From Semisulcospira habei (Eukaryota > Mollusca > Gastropoda > Semisulcospiridae): a stretch of DNA of 64,000 bases. The stretch is taken from assembly GCA_036245525.1 (NCBI GenBank), contig BTPG01000001.1, positions 180,227,812 through 180,291,811 of the forward strand, written 5' to 3'. The stretch's first letter is position 1, and the number at the start of each line of letters is the position of its first letter. Below are positions 1 to 12,376 of this stretch, one piece after another. The notes below the pieces were generated by a model. That model saw only the letters and a list, made by a program, of their open reading frames with translations. It was not told the origin of the DNA and ran no database searches. Made by a program: the position numbers and the translations under genes.

Positions 1-3000
1 AGGGGGGTCCAGATATTTAGCCGGTGTGGACAGCTGTTTCGGTCTTGGCGACCTCCTCAGCACACCATCGGCGATACTGGAGGAGGCAGGAATTTCTGCC
101 TACCTGCAAAGACAACCACATTTTACTGTGGTGTCTGCAAGGGCATACATTCCATGCCACCACCTAGAGCCAAATTTCCATGCACCCTAAAAGAGAACCT
201 ACCAAAAGGGGGGAAGGGGTTGCAGTCGATATTGTAGTAGTAAATGAAAAGAAAAGGGGAGACTGCCAGTGCTAATATTTTAGGAAGGTTACAAAGTAAA
301 GTAGATTATAGCACTGTCAGGGGAGAGAAATGTGCATGATCGACCAGTGATCATAGATCTACTGTGGCCAAAGCACAAAAAAAAAAAAAAAAAAAAAGAT
401 AGGAAAGAGAGGGGGTGCTAAAAAAGTGACTGAAAGCAATGCATATGGAAGCCCCCCCGAAGGGGGGCGTATCACATATCCCACTGTTCCAGCCACTCAG
501 TGCATGGAAATTTAAATCTAGGTCCCCCCGAGGGGGGTCCAGATATTTAGCCGGTGTGGACAGCTGTTTCGGTCTTGGCGACCTCCTCAGCACACCATCG
601 GCGATACTGGAGGAGGCAGGAATTTCTGCCTACCTGCAAAGACAACCACATTTTACTGTGGTGTCTGCAAGGGCATACATTCCATGCCACCACCTAGAGC
701 CAAATTTCCATGCACCCTAAAAGAGAACCTACCAAAAGGGGGGAAGGGGTTGCAGTCGATATTGTAGTAGTAAATGAAAAGAAAAGGGGAGACTGCCAGT
801 GCTAATATTTTAGGAAGGTTACAAAGTAAAGTAGATTATAGCACTGTCAAGGGAGAGAAATGTGCATGATCGACCAGTGATCATAGATCTACTGTGGCCA
901 AAGCACACAAAAAAAAAAAAAGATAGGAAAGAGAGGGGGCGCTAAAAAAGTGACTGAAAGCAATGCATATGGAAGCCCCCCCGAAGGGGGGCGTATCACA
1001 TATCCCACTGTTCCAGCCACTCAGTGCATGGAAATTTAAATCTAGGTCCCCCCGAGGGGGGTCCAGATATTTAGCCGGTGTGGACAGCTGTTTCGGTCTT
1101 GGCGACCTCCTCAGCACACCATCGGCGATACTGGAGGAGGCAGGAATTTCTGCCTACCTGCAAAGACAACCACATTTTACTGTGGTGTCTGCAAGGGCAT
1201 ACATTCCATGCCACCACCTAGAGCCAAATTTCCATGCACCCTAAAAGAGAACCTACCAAAAGGGGGGAAGGGGTTGCAGTCGATATAGTAGTAGTAAATG
1301 AAAAGAAAAGGGGAGACTGCCAGTGCTAATATTTTAGGAAGGTTACAAAGTAAAGTAGATTATAGCACTGTCAGGGGAGAGAAATGTGCATGATCGACCA
1401 GTGATCATAGATCTACTGTGGCCAAAGCACACAAAAAAAAAGATAGGAAAGAGAGGGGGCGCTAAAAAAGTGACTGAAAGCAATGCATATGGAAGCCCCC
1501 CCCGAAGGGGGGCGTATCACATATCCCACTGTTCCAGCCACTCAGTGCATGGAAATTTAAATCTAGGTCCCCCCGAGGGGGGTCCAGATATTTAGCCGGT
1601 GTGGACAGCTGTTTCGGTCTTGGCGACCTCCTCAGCACACCATCGGCGATACTGGAGGAGGCAGGAATTTCTGCCTACCTGCAAAGACAACCACATTTTA
1701 CTGTGGTGTCTGCAAGGGCATACATTCCATGCCACCACCTAGAGCCAAATTTCCATGCACCCTAAAAGACAACCTACCAAAAGGGGGGAAGGGGTTGCAG
1801 TCGATATTGTAGTAGTAAATGAAAAGAAAAGGGGAGACTGCCAGTGCTAATATTTTAGGAAGGTTACAAAGTAAAGTAGATTATAGCACTGTCAGGGGAG
1901 AGAAATGTGATTGATCGACCAGTGATCATAGATCTACTGTGGCCAAAGCACAAAAAAAAAAAAAAAAAAAAGATAGGAAAGAGAGGGGGTGCTAAAAAAG
2001 TGACTGAAAGCAATGCATATGGAAGCCCCCCCGAAGGGGGGCGTATCACATATCCCACTGTTCCAGCCACTCAGTGCATGGAAATTTAAATCTAGGTCCC
2101 CCCGAGGGGGGTCCAGATATTTAGCCGGTGTGGACAGCTGTTTCGGTCTTGGCGACCTCCTCAGCACACCATCGGCGATACTGGAGGAGGCAGGAATTTC
2201 TGCCTACCTGCAAAGACAACCACATTTTACTGTGGTGTCTGCAAGGGCATACATTCCATGCCACCACCTAGAGCCAAATTTCCATGCACCCTAAAAGAGA
2301 ACCTACCAAAAGGGGGGAAGGGGTTGCAGTCGATATTGTAGTAGTAAATGAAAAGAAAAGGGGAGACTGCCAGTGCTAATATTTTAGGAAGGTTACAAAG
2401 TAAAGTAGATTATAGCACTGTCAGGGGAGAGAAATGTGCATGATCGACCAGTGATCATAGATCTACTGTGGCCAAAGCACACAAAAAAAAAAAAGATAGG
2501 AAAGAGAGGGGGCGCTAAAAAAGTGACTGAAAGCAATGCATATGGAAGCCCCCCCGAAGGGGGGCGTATCACATATCCCACTGTTCCAGCCACTCAGTGC
2601 ATGGAAATTTAAATCTAGGTCCCCCCGAGGGGGGTCCAGATATTTAGCCGGTGTGGACAGCTGTTTCGGTCTTGGCGACCTCCTCAGCACACCATCGGCG
2701 ATACTGGAGGAGGCAGGAATTTCTGCCTACCTGCAAAGACAAGTAGATTATAGCACTGTCAGGGGAGAGAAATGTGCATGATCGACCAGTGATCATAGAT
2801 CTACTGTGGCCAAAGCACACACAAAAAAAAAAAAGATAGGAAAGAGAGGGGGCGCTAAAAAAGTGACTGAAAGCAATGCATATGGAAGCCCCCCCGAAGG
2901 GGGGCGTATCACATATCCCACTGTTCCAGCCACTCAGTGCATGGAAATTTAAATCTAGGTCCCCCCGAGGGGGGTCCAGATATTTAGCCGGTGTGGACAG

Positions 3001-3122
3001 CTGTTTCGGTCTTGGCGACCTCCTCAGCACACCATCGGCGATACTGGAGGAGGCAGGAATTTCTGCCTACCTGCAAAGACAAGTAGATTATAGCACTGTC
3101 AGGGGAGAGAAATGTGCATAAT
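1..3122 (+). repeat. Direct tandem array of a ~525-bp unit, forward arm
   Basis: Units can be delimited at the recurring string AGGGGGGTCC. They start near 1, 531, 1055, 1576, 2105, 2628 and 2968. Full units are 521-530 bp and differ mainly in the length of an internal A run, for example at 378-397. Two later units are deletion derivatives: the 2628-2967 unit is ~340 bp and jumps from AAAGACAA straight to GTAGATTATAGC, and the partial unit from 2968 has the same deletion. Each unit contains short GC-rich palindromes such as CCCCCCCGAAGGGGGG. The first unit is cut by the window edge. Copies are nearly identical, which suggests recent amplification or homogenisation. I do not recognise the family. 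Confidence 0.95.
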
Positions 3123-5402
3123 CAGAGGAGGTCGCCAAGACCGAAACAGCTTTTGGTAGGTTCTCTTTTAGGGTGCATGGAAATTTGGCTCTAGGTGGTG
3201 GCATGGAATGTATGCCCTTGCAGACACCACAGTAAAATGTGGTTGTCTTTGCAGGTAGGCAGAAATTCCTGCCTCCTCCAGTATCGCCGATGGTGTGCTG
3301 AGGAGGTCGCCAAGACCGAAACAGCTGTCCACACCGGCTAAATATCTGGACCCCCCTCGGGGGGACCTAGATTTAAATTTCCATGCACTGAGTGGCTGGA
3401 ACAGTGGGATATGTGATACGCCCCCCTTCGGGGGGGCTTCCATATGCATTGCTTTCAGTCACTTTTTTAGCGCCCCCTCTCTTTCCTATCTTTTTTTTTT
3501 TTTTTTGTGCTTTGGCCACAGTAGATCTATGATCACTGGTCGATCATGCACATTTCTCTCCCCTGACAGTGCTATAATCTACTTTACTTTGTAACCTTCC
3601 TAAAATATTAGCACTGGCAGTCTCCCCTTTTCTTTTCATTTACTACTACAATATCGACTGCAACCCCTTCCCCCCTTTTGGTAGGTTCTCTTTTAGGGTG
3701 CATGGAAATTTGGCTCTAGGTGGTGGCATGGAATGTATGCCCTTGCAGACACCACAGTAAAATGTGGTTGTCTTTGCAGGTAGGCAGAAATTCCTGCCTC
3801 CTCCAGTATCGCCGATGGTGTGCTGAGGAGGTCGCCAAGACCGAAACAGCTGTCCACACCGGCTAAATATCTGGACCCCCCTCGGGGGGACCTAGATTTA
3901 AATTTCCATGCACTGAGTGGCTGGAACAGTGGGATATGTGATACGCCCCTCTTCGGGGGGGGCTTCCATATGCATTGCTTTCAGTCACTTTTTTAGCGCC
4001 CCCTCTCTTTCCTATCTTTTTTTTTTTTTTTTTTGTGCTTTGGCCACAGTAGATCTATGATCACTGGTCGATCATGCACATTTCTCTCCCCTGACAGTGC
4101 TATAATCTACTTTACTTTGTAACCTTCCTAAAATATTAGCACTGGCAGTCTCCCCTTTTCTTTTCATTTACTACTACAATATCGACTGCAACCCCTTCCC
4201 CCCTTTTGGTAGGTTCTCTTTTAGGGTGCATGGAAATTTGGCTCTAGGTGGTGGCATGGAATGTATGCCCTTGCAGACACCACAGTAAAATGTGCTTGTC
4301 TTTGCAGGTAGGCAGAAATTCCTGCCTCCTCCAGTATCGCCGATGGTGTGCTGAGGAGGTCGCCAAGACCGAAACAGCTGTCCACACCGGCTAAATATCT
4401 GGACCCCCCTCGGGGGGACCTAGATTTAAATTTCCATGCACTGAGTGGCTGGAACAGTGGGATATGTGATACGCCCCCCTTCTGGGGGGCTTCCATATGC
4501 ATTGCTTTCAGTCACTTTTTTAGCGCCCCCTCTCTTTCCTATCTTTTTTTTTTTTTTTTGTGCTTTGGCCACAGTAGATCTATGATCACTGGTCGATCAT
4601 GCACATTTCTCTCCCCTGACAGTGCTATAGTCTACTTGACTTTGTAACCTTCCTAAAATATTAGCACTGGCAGTCTCCCTTTTTCTTTTCATTTACTACT
4701 ACAATATCGACTGCAACCCTTTCCCCCCTTTTGGTAGGTTCTCTTTTAGGGTGCATGGAAATTTGGCTCTAGGTGGTGGCATGGAATGTATGCCCTTGCA
4801 GACACCACAGTAAAATGTGGTTGTCTTTGCAGGTAGGCAGAAATTCCTGCCTCCTCCAGTATCGCCGATGGTGTGCTGAGGAGGTCGCCAAGACCGAAAC
4901 AGCTGTCCACACCGGCTAAATATCTGGACCCCCCTCGGGGGGACCTAGACTTAAATTTCCATGCACTGAGTGGCTGGAACAGTGGGATATGTGATACGCC
5001 CCCCTTCGGGGGGGCTTCCATATGCATTGCTTTCAGTCACTTTTTTAGCGCCCCCTCTCTTTCCTATCTTTTTTTTTTTTTTTGTGCTTTGGCCACAGTA
5101 GATCTATGATCACTGGTCGATCATGCACATTTCTCTCCCCTGACAGTGCTATTTGGTTGTCTTTGCAGGTAGGCAGAAATTCCTGCCTCCTCCAGTATCG
5201 CCGATGGTGTGCTGAGGAGGTCGCCAAGACCGAAACAGCTGTCCACACCGGCTAAATATCTGGACCCCCCTCGGGGGGACCTAGATTTAAATTTCCATGC
5301 ACTGAGTGGCTGGAACAGTGGGATATGTGATACGCCCCCCTTCGGGGGGGCTTCCATATGCTTTGCTTTCAGTCACTTTTTTAGCGCCCCCTCTCTTTCC
5401 TA

Positions 5403-5438
<36 letters not shown>

Positions 5439-5573
5439 TGCTTTGGCCACAGTAGATCTATGATCACTGGTCGATCATGCACATTTCTCTCCCCTGACAG
5501 TGCTATAATCTACTTTACTTTGTAACCTTCCTAAAATATTAGCACTGGCAGTCTCCCCTTTTCTTTTCATTTT
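3123..5573 (-). repeat. Same ~525-bp unit in inverted orientation, reverse arm
   Basis: From about 3124 the same unit is read on the minus strand. Unit boundaries fall near 3357, 3882, 4410, 4935 and 5271. The 4936-5271 unit is a deletion derivative of ~336 bp whose breakpoints differ from those at 2628-2967. The arm ends at 5573 inside a unit, where the next sequence is a LINE 3' fragment. At the turn (3119-3160) a short piece carrying GAGGAGGTCGCCAAGACC is joined directly to TTTTGGTAGGTTCTC, so the junction is rearranged rather than a clean mirror. Confidence 0.95.
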
Positions 5574-6447
5574 AATGGTCCTTGGTGTTGGAAGAGATGT
5601 AAAAAAAATATTGCGCTGGGTGAGTGTGGAAGATTCCCTATGTATATTGATGCCTATGTTCGAATGGTGAAGTACTGGTGCAGACTTCTTACCATGTCAG
5701 AAAACAGATACCCAAGACAGTGTTACACGATGTTATGTATGCATGATGCTTCAGGTAGATCGAACTGGGCTACGCAAATAAAGACTCTATTGTGTATGCA
5801 CGGGTTTGGGTATGTATGGGAAATGCAGTCAGTTGGAAACACTCCTCTGTTCATTCAGATATTCAAAGATCGGCTGATGGATTGTTTCCGACAGGACTGG
5901 CATGCATCCCTTACCTCAAACACAGAATACTGCCATTACCACCCAGAAATACTTAGAGCCAGTTACATAGGGCAGCTGAACTCTTGTGAACTCAGGCGGG
6001 CAATATGTTTACTTAGATGTAACCGTTTACCTTTTTCCAGATTTGGAAAACCCATCACTAATCCAGAATGTAATTCATGTGATTGGCATAAGGCTGAAGA
6101 TTTGTGTCATTTTCTGTTCGAGTGTCCAAAATATGCCCCTTTAGGTAAAAAGTACATTCCACTGTTTTACTACAGATTCCCATCCGATCTTAAAGTTCAG
6201 CTGCTGTGTGGAAACCTACATGATAAACTGGTCTTTAAAGTTGCTATGTATATTTCAGGTTGCCTTAAATTAAGGAATTAGAGGGATTTGCTTTGAACTT
6301 TTCTTGTTTTTGTTTATTTATGTGCGCTGATGTAATGCTATATGAGTGTGTTTTACAACCACCTTCCTGTATTTTCTGGTTGTAAGTTGTATTTTGTGTT
6401 CATATGGGCCTGATGGCCTGCAAAAACTGAAATAAATTTATTATTAT

Positions 6448-6470
<23 letters not shown>
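5574..6470 (+). pseudogene. 5'-truncated LINE: reverse transcriptase C-terminus plus 3' UTR
   Basis: An open frame runs from the array boundary (~5574) to the stop at 6281, about 235 residues. It lacks the catalytic core and keeps only the C-terminal part typical of LINE ORF2. A Cys/His cluster (CNSCDWHKAEDLCHFLFECP, around codons 158-177 of the ATG-delimited part) resembles the zf-RVT tail of CR1/L2/jockey-type elements. The 3' UTR ends with GGCCTGATGGCCTGC, AATAAA and ATT repeats, a LINE-like 3' terminus. There is no upstream RT core, so this is a dead 5'-truncated insertion. The clade is not resolved. Confidence 0.7.
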
Positions 6471-6479
<9 letters not shown>

Positions 6480-6487
6480 GGCACACG

Positions 6488-6572
<85 letters not shown>
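6451..6572. repeat. (CA)n microsatellite
   Basis: Almost uninterrupted CA dinucleotides, broken once by GGCACACGG at 6480-6489. It follows directly after the ATT tail of the upstream LINE fragment. Confidence 0.98.
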
Positions 6573-6573
<1 letters not shown>

Positions 6574-6789
6574 TTAAAGCCTTTGTAGATTTACAAATTA
6601 TTTAAGTCAGACGGCAACAGAGATGAAAGACAGTTTCCTACGGTTGGTTTTACATTATCATGGTTGACTGTATCACTGGCCATGATGGAAATAGCTTTTC
6701 TTACGATCTGACGATCGCAGAACACTGCTAAACTGGATGCGTCCCCACTGCTGCCTGCGCCAGTTTATTCTGGTCTGAGCCCATTGTAG

Positions 6790-7650
6790 ATATCCTTAAC
6801 CATCCAAGGAAACGATACTGAAATTGTTGAAACGTTCAAGTTTTGGGTACTCTTCAGTATCTCGCGCGATCTGAAGTGGGAGAAGAATATTGAACAGCTA
6901 GTAAAGAAAGCCCAGCAGCGCCTGTTTTTTCTTCGGCGGTTGAAGTCTTTTGGCGTCAGTCAGCAGATCATGGTGCAGTTTTACCGCGCCGCCATTCTTA
7001 CCTTCTCAATGACGGTGTGGTATGGCAGCGCAACCGACGAAGCCCGCAAGAAACTAAATAGGGTGATCAAAACAGAATCTCATATTGTTGGAAGCGATCT
7101 CCTCTCGCTGGAATCTCTGTGTCACGCACGCACCATCATACATGACGAGCACCATCCTGCACATAACCTGTTCGAGCTCTTGCCATCTGGCTTGCGCTTT
7201 AGATCCATCACTCGTTTTCATAAGAGCTTTTATCCCTTGGCTGTTCAGGCCCTGTCTAATGTGGCTGTGGTATGATTTAATTCGGCTGATTGACTTCATT
7301 AGAATTGACCTCATTAGAATTACCTACAGCCTATCTTAGTTGTTTATAGTTCTTTATATGTTCTATCAAACCTCTTCTCAAACAGTAAGAATGAATGTAG
7401 CTAATCTGTTTTCGCTGCGGCCTCACTTGGCGGTCTTTGTTGTCATATATGTTTATTATGCTATAGGTTTATTTTACTTCACTTACTTACGTGCACACTT
7501 AGTAGAATGACTGCTATACTGTGTGTTTTGTTATTTTAGAGTCTGCTTGTTTGTGATGTATGTATGTCTTATGTGCTGATGGTCATATGGACGCTCGTCA
7601 GCTATGCCGAAAAGAAATCCTAATGGCAATATAGTTTATCTTATCTTATC
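6790..7650 (+). pseudogene. L2-like LINE relic: RT C-terminal region and 3' tail
   Basis: The reading frame from about 6790 to the stop at 7275 encodes the region just after the RT catalytic core: SRDLKWEKNIEQLVKKAQQR, then FLRRLKSFGVSQQIMVQFY, then LTFSMTVWYGSA and a PSGLRFRS motif. These strings are characteristic of L2-type LINEs common in fish and invertebrates. Upstream RT and endonuclease are absent. The 3' end carries a short TTATC repeat near 7636-7650. It is 5'-truncated and non-functional. Confidence 0.7.
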
Positions 7651-7681
7651 TTGTGTAAGTACTGAGCCTCGGTAAGGACGC

Positions 7682-8040
7682 CTATGTGTCAGCCCGTTTC
7701 GTGAAGGCGGCGCCGCACAGTGTTAAGGCTGACACGTTGTTGGGGTTGCCCAGGCAGCTGTAGAGCTGTGTCAGGCTGTTTTGAAACCTGTCCTGAAGAT
7801 GCATTTGGACAATATGGCGGTCTTGTCTTTGTGTGATGACATGACGCCGACCTGGTCGTGGCCCCCTCAAGCGATGGCTGCAGACGATATATGGTTCAAA
7901 CGTCAACGTTAAAAACGTTAGCAACCTGCCTGGCGTCGACACTTGCCTCCAGATGTCCAAGATGCTCCTCTGCACTAAGTCTTTCTGACGGCAAGGGAAT
8001 AACTGATTGTTGTAGCGTGATTTTATCAAGAAACTGTATC
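7682..8040 (-). pseudogene. Tc1-like transposase relic (N-terminal HTH region)
   Basis: Reading minus, one frame has LSAEEHLGHLEASVDARQVA followed by NVFNVDV, which resembles the first helix-turn-helix of Tc1 transposases. A second frame continues with GPRPGRRHVITQRQDRHIVQ and then LQDRFQNS, which resembles the GRPR-like linker and second HTH (RRR.T..QDR motif). The two frames meet at ~7880-7900, so at least one frameshift is present. The catalytic DDE part is missing. The assignment rests on motif resemblance alone. Confidence 0.55.
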
Positions 8041-8140
8041 TGAGTACTGCCAACCTGGTTAAAATCGGTCTGCATGGTGTGCACATGCATCACATGAAGC
8101 ACCGTGCATCCCTTTTTTTTTTTTTCATTGCATCTCACTG

Positions 8141-8527
8141 GCGTAAACTAACTTCTTACATTGCACTGGGTCCCTAGTGACATGTCACACAAGTAAACTC
8201 TTTACAGTTGTTTTAGTATGAGAAACAACGTTTTAAATTTTTGCCTTTTTTATGGAAGTTCTGGGATTAAATATGAGCGTTATAAAATAATTTCCTTGTA
8301 AAATAATTTCCTTGTAAAATGGCTTAGTTTTAAAAGAAGATATGAATTTCTGGACACTGTTCGGCATACGCTGTTGAAATGTGCTTGCCGTGTGATTTGT
8401 CGTTGATTATGACGCCTAGCAAACGGTGTTCTCTAACCTGTCTAACTGGCTCAGAATTGAGAGAAAGGCTAATCGGGGGCGGATGTAACTGCTGCTAGCA
8501 GAGAGAGACTGACTGAAACTTTATTTA
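8141..8527. other. Unassigned AT-rich spacer
   Basis: I see no ORF, repeat array or recognisable element apart from one short direct duplication of AAAATAATTTCCTTGT around 8285-8320. Confidence 0.5.
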
Positions 8528-9121
8528 ATGACGAGGTCGCCTAGACCGAAACAGCTGTCCACACGGCTAAACGATCTGGACCATCCTTGGGGGACCTAGA
8601 TCTAAATTTTCATGCATCAAAGGGCTGGAAATCTAGTCAATATGTGATACGCCCCCCTTCGGAGAGGCTTTCATACTAACTACTTACAGTCACTTACTTA
8701 GCGCACCCTTCTTTACTATTTGTGGTTGTTGTTGTTGTGCTTCGATCAAACTTGATCTATGGTCATTGGTCGATACTTCACAATTTTCTCCCCTGACAGT
8801 GCTTTTAACTACTTTACTTTGTAATCTTCGTAAAATATTAGCACTTTTCTTTTTATTGATTACTACAATATCGACCCTTTTAGTAGGTTCTCTCTTAGGA
8901 TGCATGGAAATTTAGCTCTAGGTGGAGGCATGGAATGTATGCCCCGCAAACACCACAGTGTCTTTCTTTGCAGGTAGGCAAAAGTTCCTACCTTCTACCA
9001 GTATGCCGAATGGTGTGCTGACGAGGTCGCCAAGACCAAAACAGCTGTCCACACCGGCTAAATATCTGGACCACCCTTTGGGAGACCTAGAACTAAATTT
9101 CCATGCATCAAGGGGCTGGAA
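8528..9121 (-). repeat. Diverged copies of the 525-bp unit (minus), left of a LINE
   Basis: From GAGGTCGCCTAGACCGAAAC at ~8531 the sequence follows the minus-strand unit of the 5' array with scattered substitutions and small indels: CCCCCCTTCGG, the TTGATCTATGGTCATTGGTC block, TTAGTAGGTTCTCTCTTAGG. The poly-A tract is replaced by GTT repeats. A second unit starts at ~9024 and is cut at 9121 by LINE copy 1. It resumes at 12387. This shows that the 525-bp sequence also exists as an older dispersed pair. Confidence 0.85.
9110..9121 (+). repeat. Target-site duplication, left copy (LINE copy 1)
   Basis: AAGGGGCTGGAA occurs here and again at 12387-12398, exactly flanking the LINE. The first two bases may belong to the LINE tail, giving 10-12 bp. 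Confidence 0.9.
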
Positions 9122-9400
9122 CCTCGCGCTGGGACCACATGGCGTTGAGGCGCGTCCCCTGGGTGGTGGATAGGGGGTCCCTCGTGAGAGGGGTGCACCG
9201 AATGAAATAAGGTGCCGTGAACCAACATGGTCTAAGGGAAGGTGACCCCGACAGAAAACCCCTGGTCCTCCTAGTAAGGGGGTTGGGCGTGGGGGTAGCT
9301 TCCCCACCCTGCAAAAAAGGAAATAGCTACAAAAACGCCGACGAAAAGACAAACAGTAATTCCTTTCCTGGAGGAGGAAGGTTCTTCTACTAGAAGACTT

Positions 9401-10801
9401 ATGACGTCCTGTGGTGAAAGCCGGAAGTCTTCGGAAGCCACAGGACCGAGCCGCCTCTCTCTATCCAGGGACACAACCATGGGCACATGGAACGTCAAGA
9501 CCATGTACCAGAGCGGCAAGGCCGCCCAGATAGCAGCGGAAATGCAAAAGTACAACCTTTCCCTGCTAGGTATCAGTGAAGCCAGATGGACGCAGTCTGG
9601 CCAGAAAAGGCTGTTAAATGGGGAGATGATTCTGTATTCAGGTCATGAAGAGGAGAATGCCCCCCATACAGAAGGAGTAGCATTCATGCTGTCACCAGTG
9701 GCACAGAGAGCGCTGATACAGCAGCCTTTAGAACCAAGAAAAAGCTCAAGCTGAACGTCATCCAGTGTTATGCGCCCACCAATGACAGTGACGAGGAAGA
9801 GAAACAAGAGTTCTACGAAAGAACTCCAGAGTGCCGTGGACAAATGTGCGGAGCGAGACATCACCATCGTCATGGGCGATTTTAATGCCAAAATAGGGGA
9901 GGACAACACCGGATACGAAGAGGTGATGGGGAGACAGGGACTAGGCTCGGAGATGAGTGAGAACGGGGAGAGGTTTGTAGACTTTTGTGCTCTAAACCGA
10001 CTTGTCGTTGGAGGCAGCATCTTCCCACACAGAAGAATACACAAAGCAACTTGGGTCTCACCTGACCATACGACAGAGAACCAAATAGACCATATCTGCA
10101 TTAGCAAGAAATTTAGAAGATCCCTTCAAGATGTTCGAGTGAGGAGGGGAGCAGATGTCGCCTCAGACCACCATCTGCTTACCTTAAGAATGAAGCTCAA
10201 GCTAAAGAAAAGCCGCACAGAGACAACAAGAAGACAGCGCTATAATGTAGGCCTCCTGAGAGAAACTGGAGTTAGAGAAGAGTTCAAACTGGTGCTGTCC
10301 AACCGGTTTCAAGCGCTACAGGAGCTAGTAAATGAAGAGGAGGCGGTCACCACAGAGCAGCAGTGGAAGGCAGTTAGAGAGGCGCTGAACTCGACCTGCA
10401 AAGACACTGTAGGGTTCAGGAAACACCACCACAAGGACTGGCTGTCGGCACAGACCTTGAAGAAGATAGAAGCGAGGAAGCAGAAGAAAGCAGCGGTCAA
10501 CAACAGTCGCACGAGAGCAGCCAAAGTAAGGGCACAGGGGGAATACTCGGAAGCCAACCGCGAGGTGAAGAGGAGTATCAGGGCAGACAAGAGGGCCTAC
10601 ACAGACAGCCTGGCAGCAGAGGCAGAAAAGGCAGCAGGCAGCGGTAACATGAAACAGCTCTACGACATTACCAGAAGATTGTCGGGTAAGTATGGCCATA
10701 CAGAAAGACCAGTAAAAGACAAAGAAGGCAAGCCTATTGCAGACAGAGCAGACCAACTCGACAGATGGGCCGAGTATTTTGAAGAGACTGAACAGACCTA
10801 G
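9401..10801 (+). pseudogene. LINE copy 1: endonuclease domain and linker, frame broken
   Basis: The frame opens at MTSCGESRKSS (9401). The endonuclease begins near GTWNVKTMYQSGKAAQ and shows GISEARW, GDFNAKIGEDNTGYE and SDHHLLTLRMKLK, matching the exonuclease-endonuclease-phosphatase fold of LINE endonucleases. Compared with copy 2, about 32 bp are missing after ~9717 and one base is gained near 9820, so the protein switches frame between 9754 and 9770. The linker from ~10200 is rich in Lys, Arg and Ala. A 2-bp loss near 10787 ends this segment at 10801. Confidence 0.9.
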
Positions 10802-10882
10802 CCCACCCGACCCCCCCGACATCCAGCCGGCAGAGACCGACCTACCCATCAGCTTCCCAGCCGGGAAGAGATCAGAAAAGCA

Positions 10883-12376
10883 GTGGCATTTTTGAAGAAT
10901 GGCAAAGCAGCAGGGCCAGATGGCATCCCAGCGGAGTCTCTGAAAGCAGACCTAGAGACAACAGTGGAGATGCTGTACCCACTGTTTGGAAAGATCTGGG
11001 AAGAGGAGGTGATGCCAGCTGACTGGAAGGAGGGGTACCTAATCAAGCTTCCCAAGAAAGGCGACCTCAGCAAGTGTTCCAACTACAGAGGAATCACCTT
11101 GCTGTCCGTACCAGGAAAGGTCTTCAACAGGATCATCCTAGAGAGAATGAAGAGCTCCGTTGACCCTCAGCTGAGAGACCAGCAAGCAGGATTCAGGAAG
11201 AACCGATCATGTACAGACCAGATCGCCACTCTCCGCATCATCGTGGAACAGTCTCTGGAGTGGAGCTCCCCGCTGTACGTCAACTTTGTGGATTATGAGA
11301 AAGCATTTGACAGCGTGGACCGAGAGACTCTGTGGAAACTCCTACGACACTACGGTGTACCCACAAAGCTCATCCGCCTGATCAAGAGCAGCTATGATGG
11401 CATGACATGTCGCGTGATCCACGAAGGGCAGTTCACCAGAGAGCTCCAGGTCAGAACTGGTGTCAGGCAGGGGTGTCTGCTGTCTCCGTTCCTCTTCCTA
11501 CTGGCCATAGACTGGGTCATGAAGATGACCACAGAGCACAGACGAAGTGGAATACAGTGGACACTGTGGACACAGCTTGACGACCTCGATTTTGCAGACG
11601 ACTTGGCATTACTGTCCCACACTCATCAACAAATGCAGGACAAGACCACGAGGCTTGCTGACATCTCGTCCCAAGTGGGCCTCACCATTCACAAGCAGAA
11701 AACAAAGACAATGAGGCTGAATGCAACCAGGGAAGAACCAGTCTTGCTTGCTGGCACCCCGTTGGAGGAGGTGGAGTCCTTCACCTATCTCGGGAGCATC
11801 ATAGACAAAAAAGGCGGCACTGATGCAGATGTCAGAGCACGAATCGGTAAAGCCAGAGCAGCCTTTCTCCAGTTGAAAAAAGTGTGGAGTTCCAGAGAGC
11901 TGTCACAACACACCAAAGTCCGGATTTTCATCTCCAATGTAAAAGCAGTTCTCCTATATGGAGCAGAGACATGGAGATTGACAAAAACCACAGTCAACAG
12001 AGTACAGACCTTCATGAACAGTTGCCTTAGAAGAATTTTGAAAATCCACTGGCCAGAGAAGATCAGCAACGTCAGACTCTGGGAGAGAACAGAGCAGATA
12101 ACAGCAGAGAATGAAATTGGGCGAAGAAGATGGGGATGGATCGGTCACAGTGTGAGAAAGCCAGCTTGCAGTATCACTAGGCAGGCATTGTCATGGATCC
12201 CCCAGGGAAAGAGGAAAAGAGGTAGGCCGAGAAACTCCTGGCGTCGAGACCTCCAAGCAGACATCAAGAGACTGGGAACCACCTTGAGTAGAATCGAAGG
12301 AAAAGCACAGGACAGGAGTTGCTGGAGGTCTCTCGTCGACGGCCTATACCCGGGTAGGGGTGACAGGCATAGGTAA
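10883..12376 (+). pseudogene. LINE copy 1: reverse transcriptase domain, long open segment
   Basis: A 497-codon open segment with the RT landmarks in order: NGKAAGPDGIP (fingers), NYRGITLLS, QAGFRKNRSCTDQI, VDYEKAFDSVDRE (motif A), GVRQGCLLSPFLF (motif B) and LDFADDLALL (catalytic FADD, motif C). A thumb and C-terminal region follow, with YGAETWRLTK and RRRWGWIGHS. No RNase H follows. The segment is disconnected from the endonuclease by indels at ~10787 and ~10853. It ends just before the GTAA tail. Confidence 0.93.

Noticed and set aside
439..5463. 93-aa and 78-99-aa ORFs on both strands repeated in every 525-bp unit
   Set aside because: They arise from one unit read on both strands, change length with the poly-A tract, and have no domain or start context. 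Their conservation is that of the repeat itself.
1..5573. CRISPR-like or satellite-gene interpretation of the array
   Set aside because: Units are ~525 bp, contiguous and lack unique spacers. This is a eukaryotic tandem repeat.
6353..6571. Cys-Val repeat ORF
   Set aside because: It is a translation of the CA microsatellite.
9643..12148. Minus-strand ORFs of 64-174 aa across LINE copy 1 (and the equivalents in copies 2-4)
   Set aside because: They are antisense shadows of the endonuclease and RT and recur at the same place in each copy.
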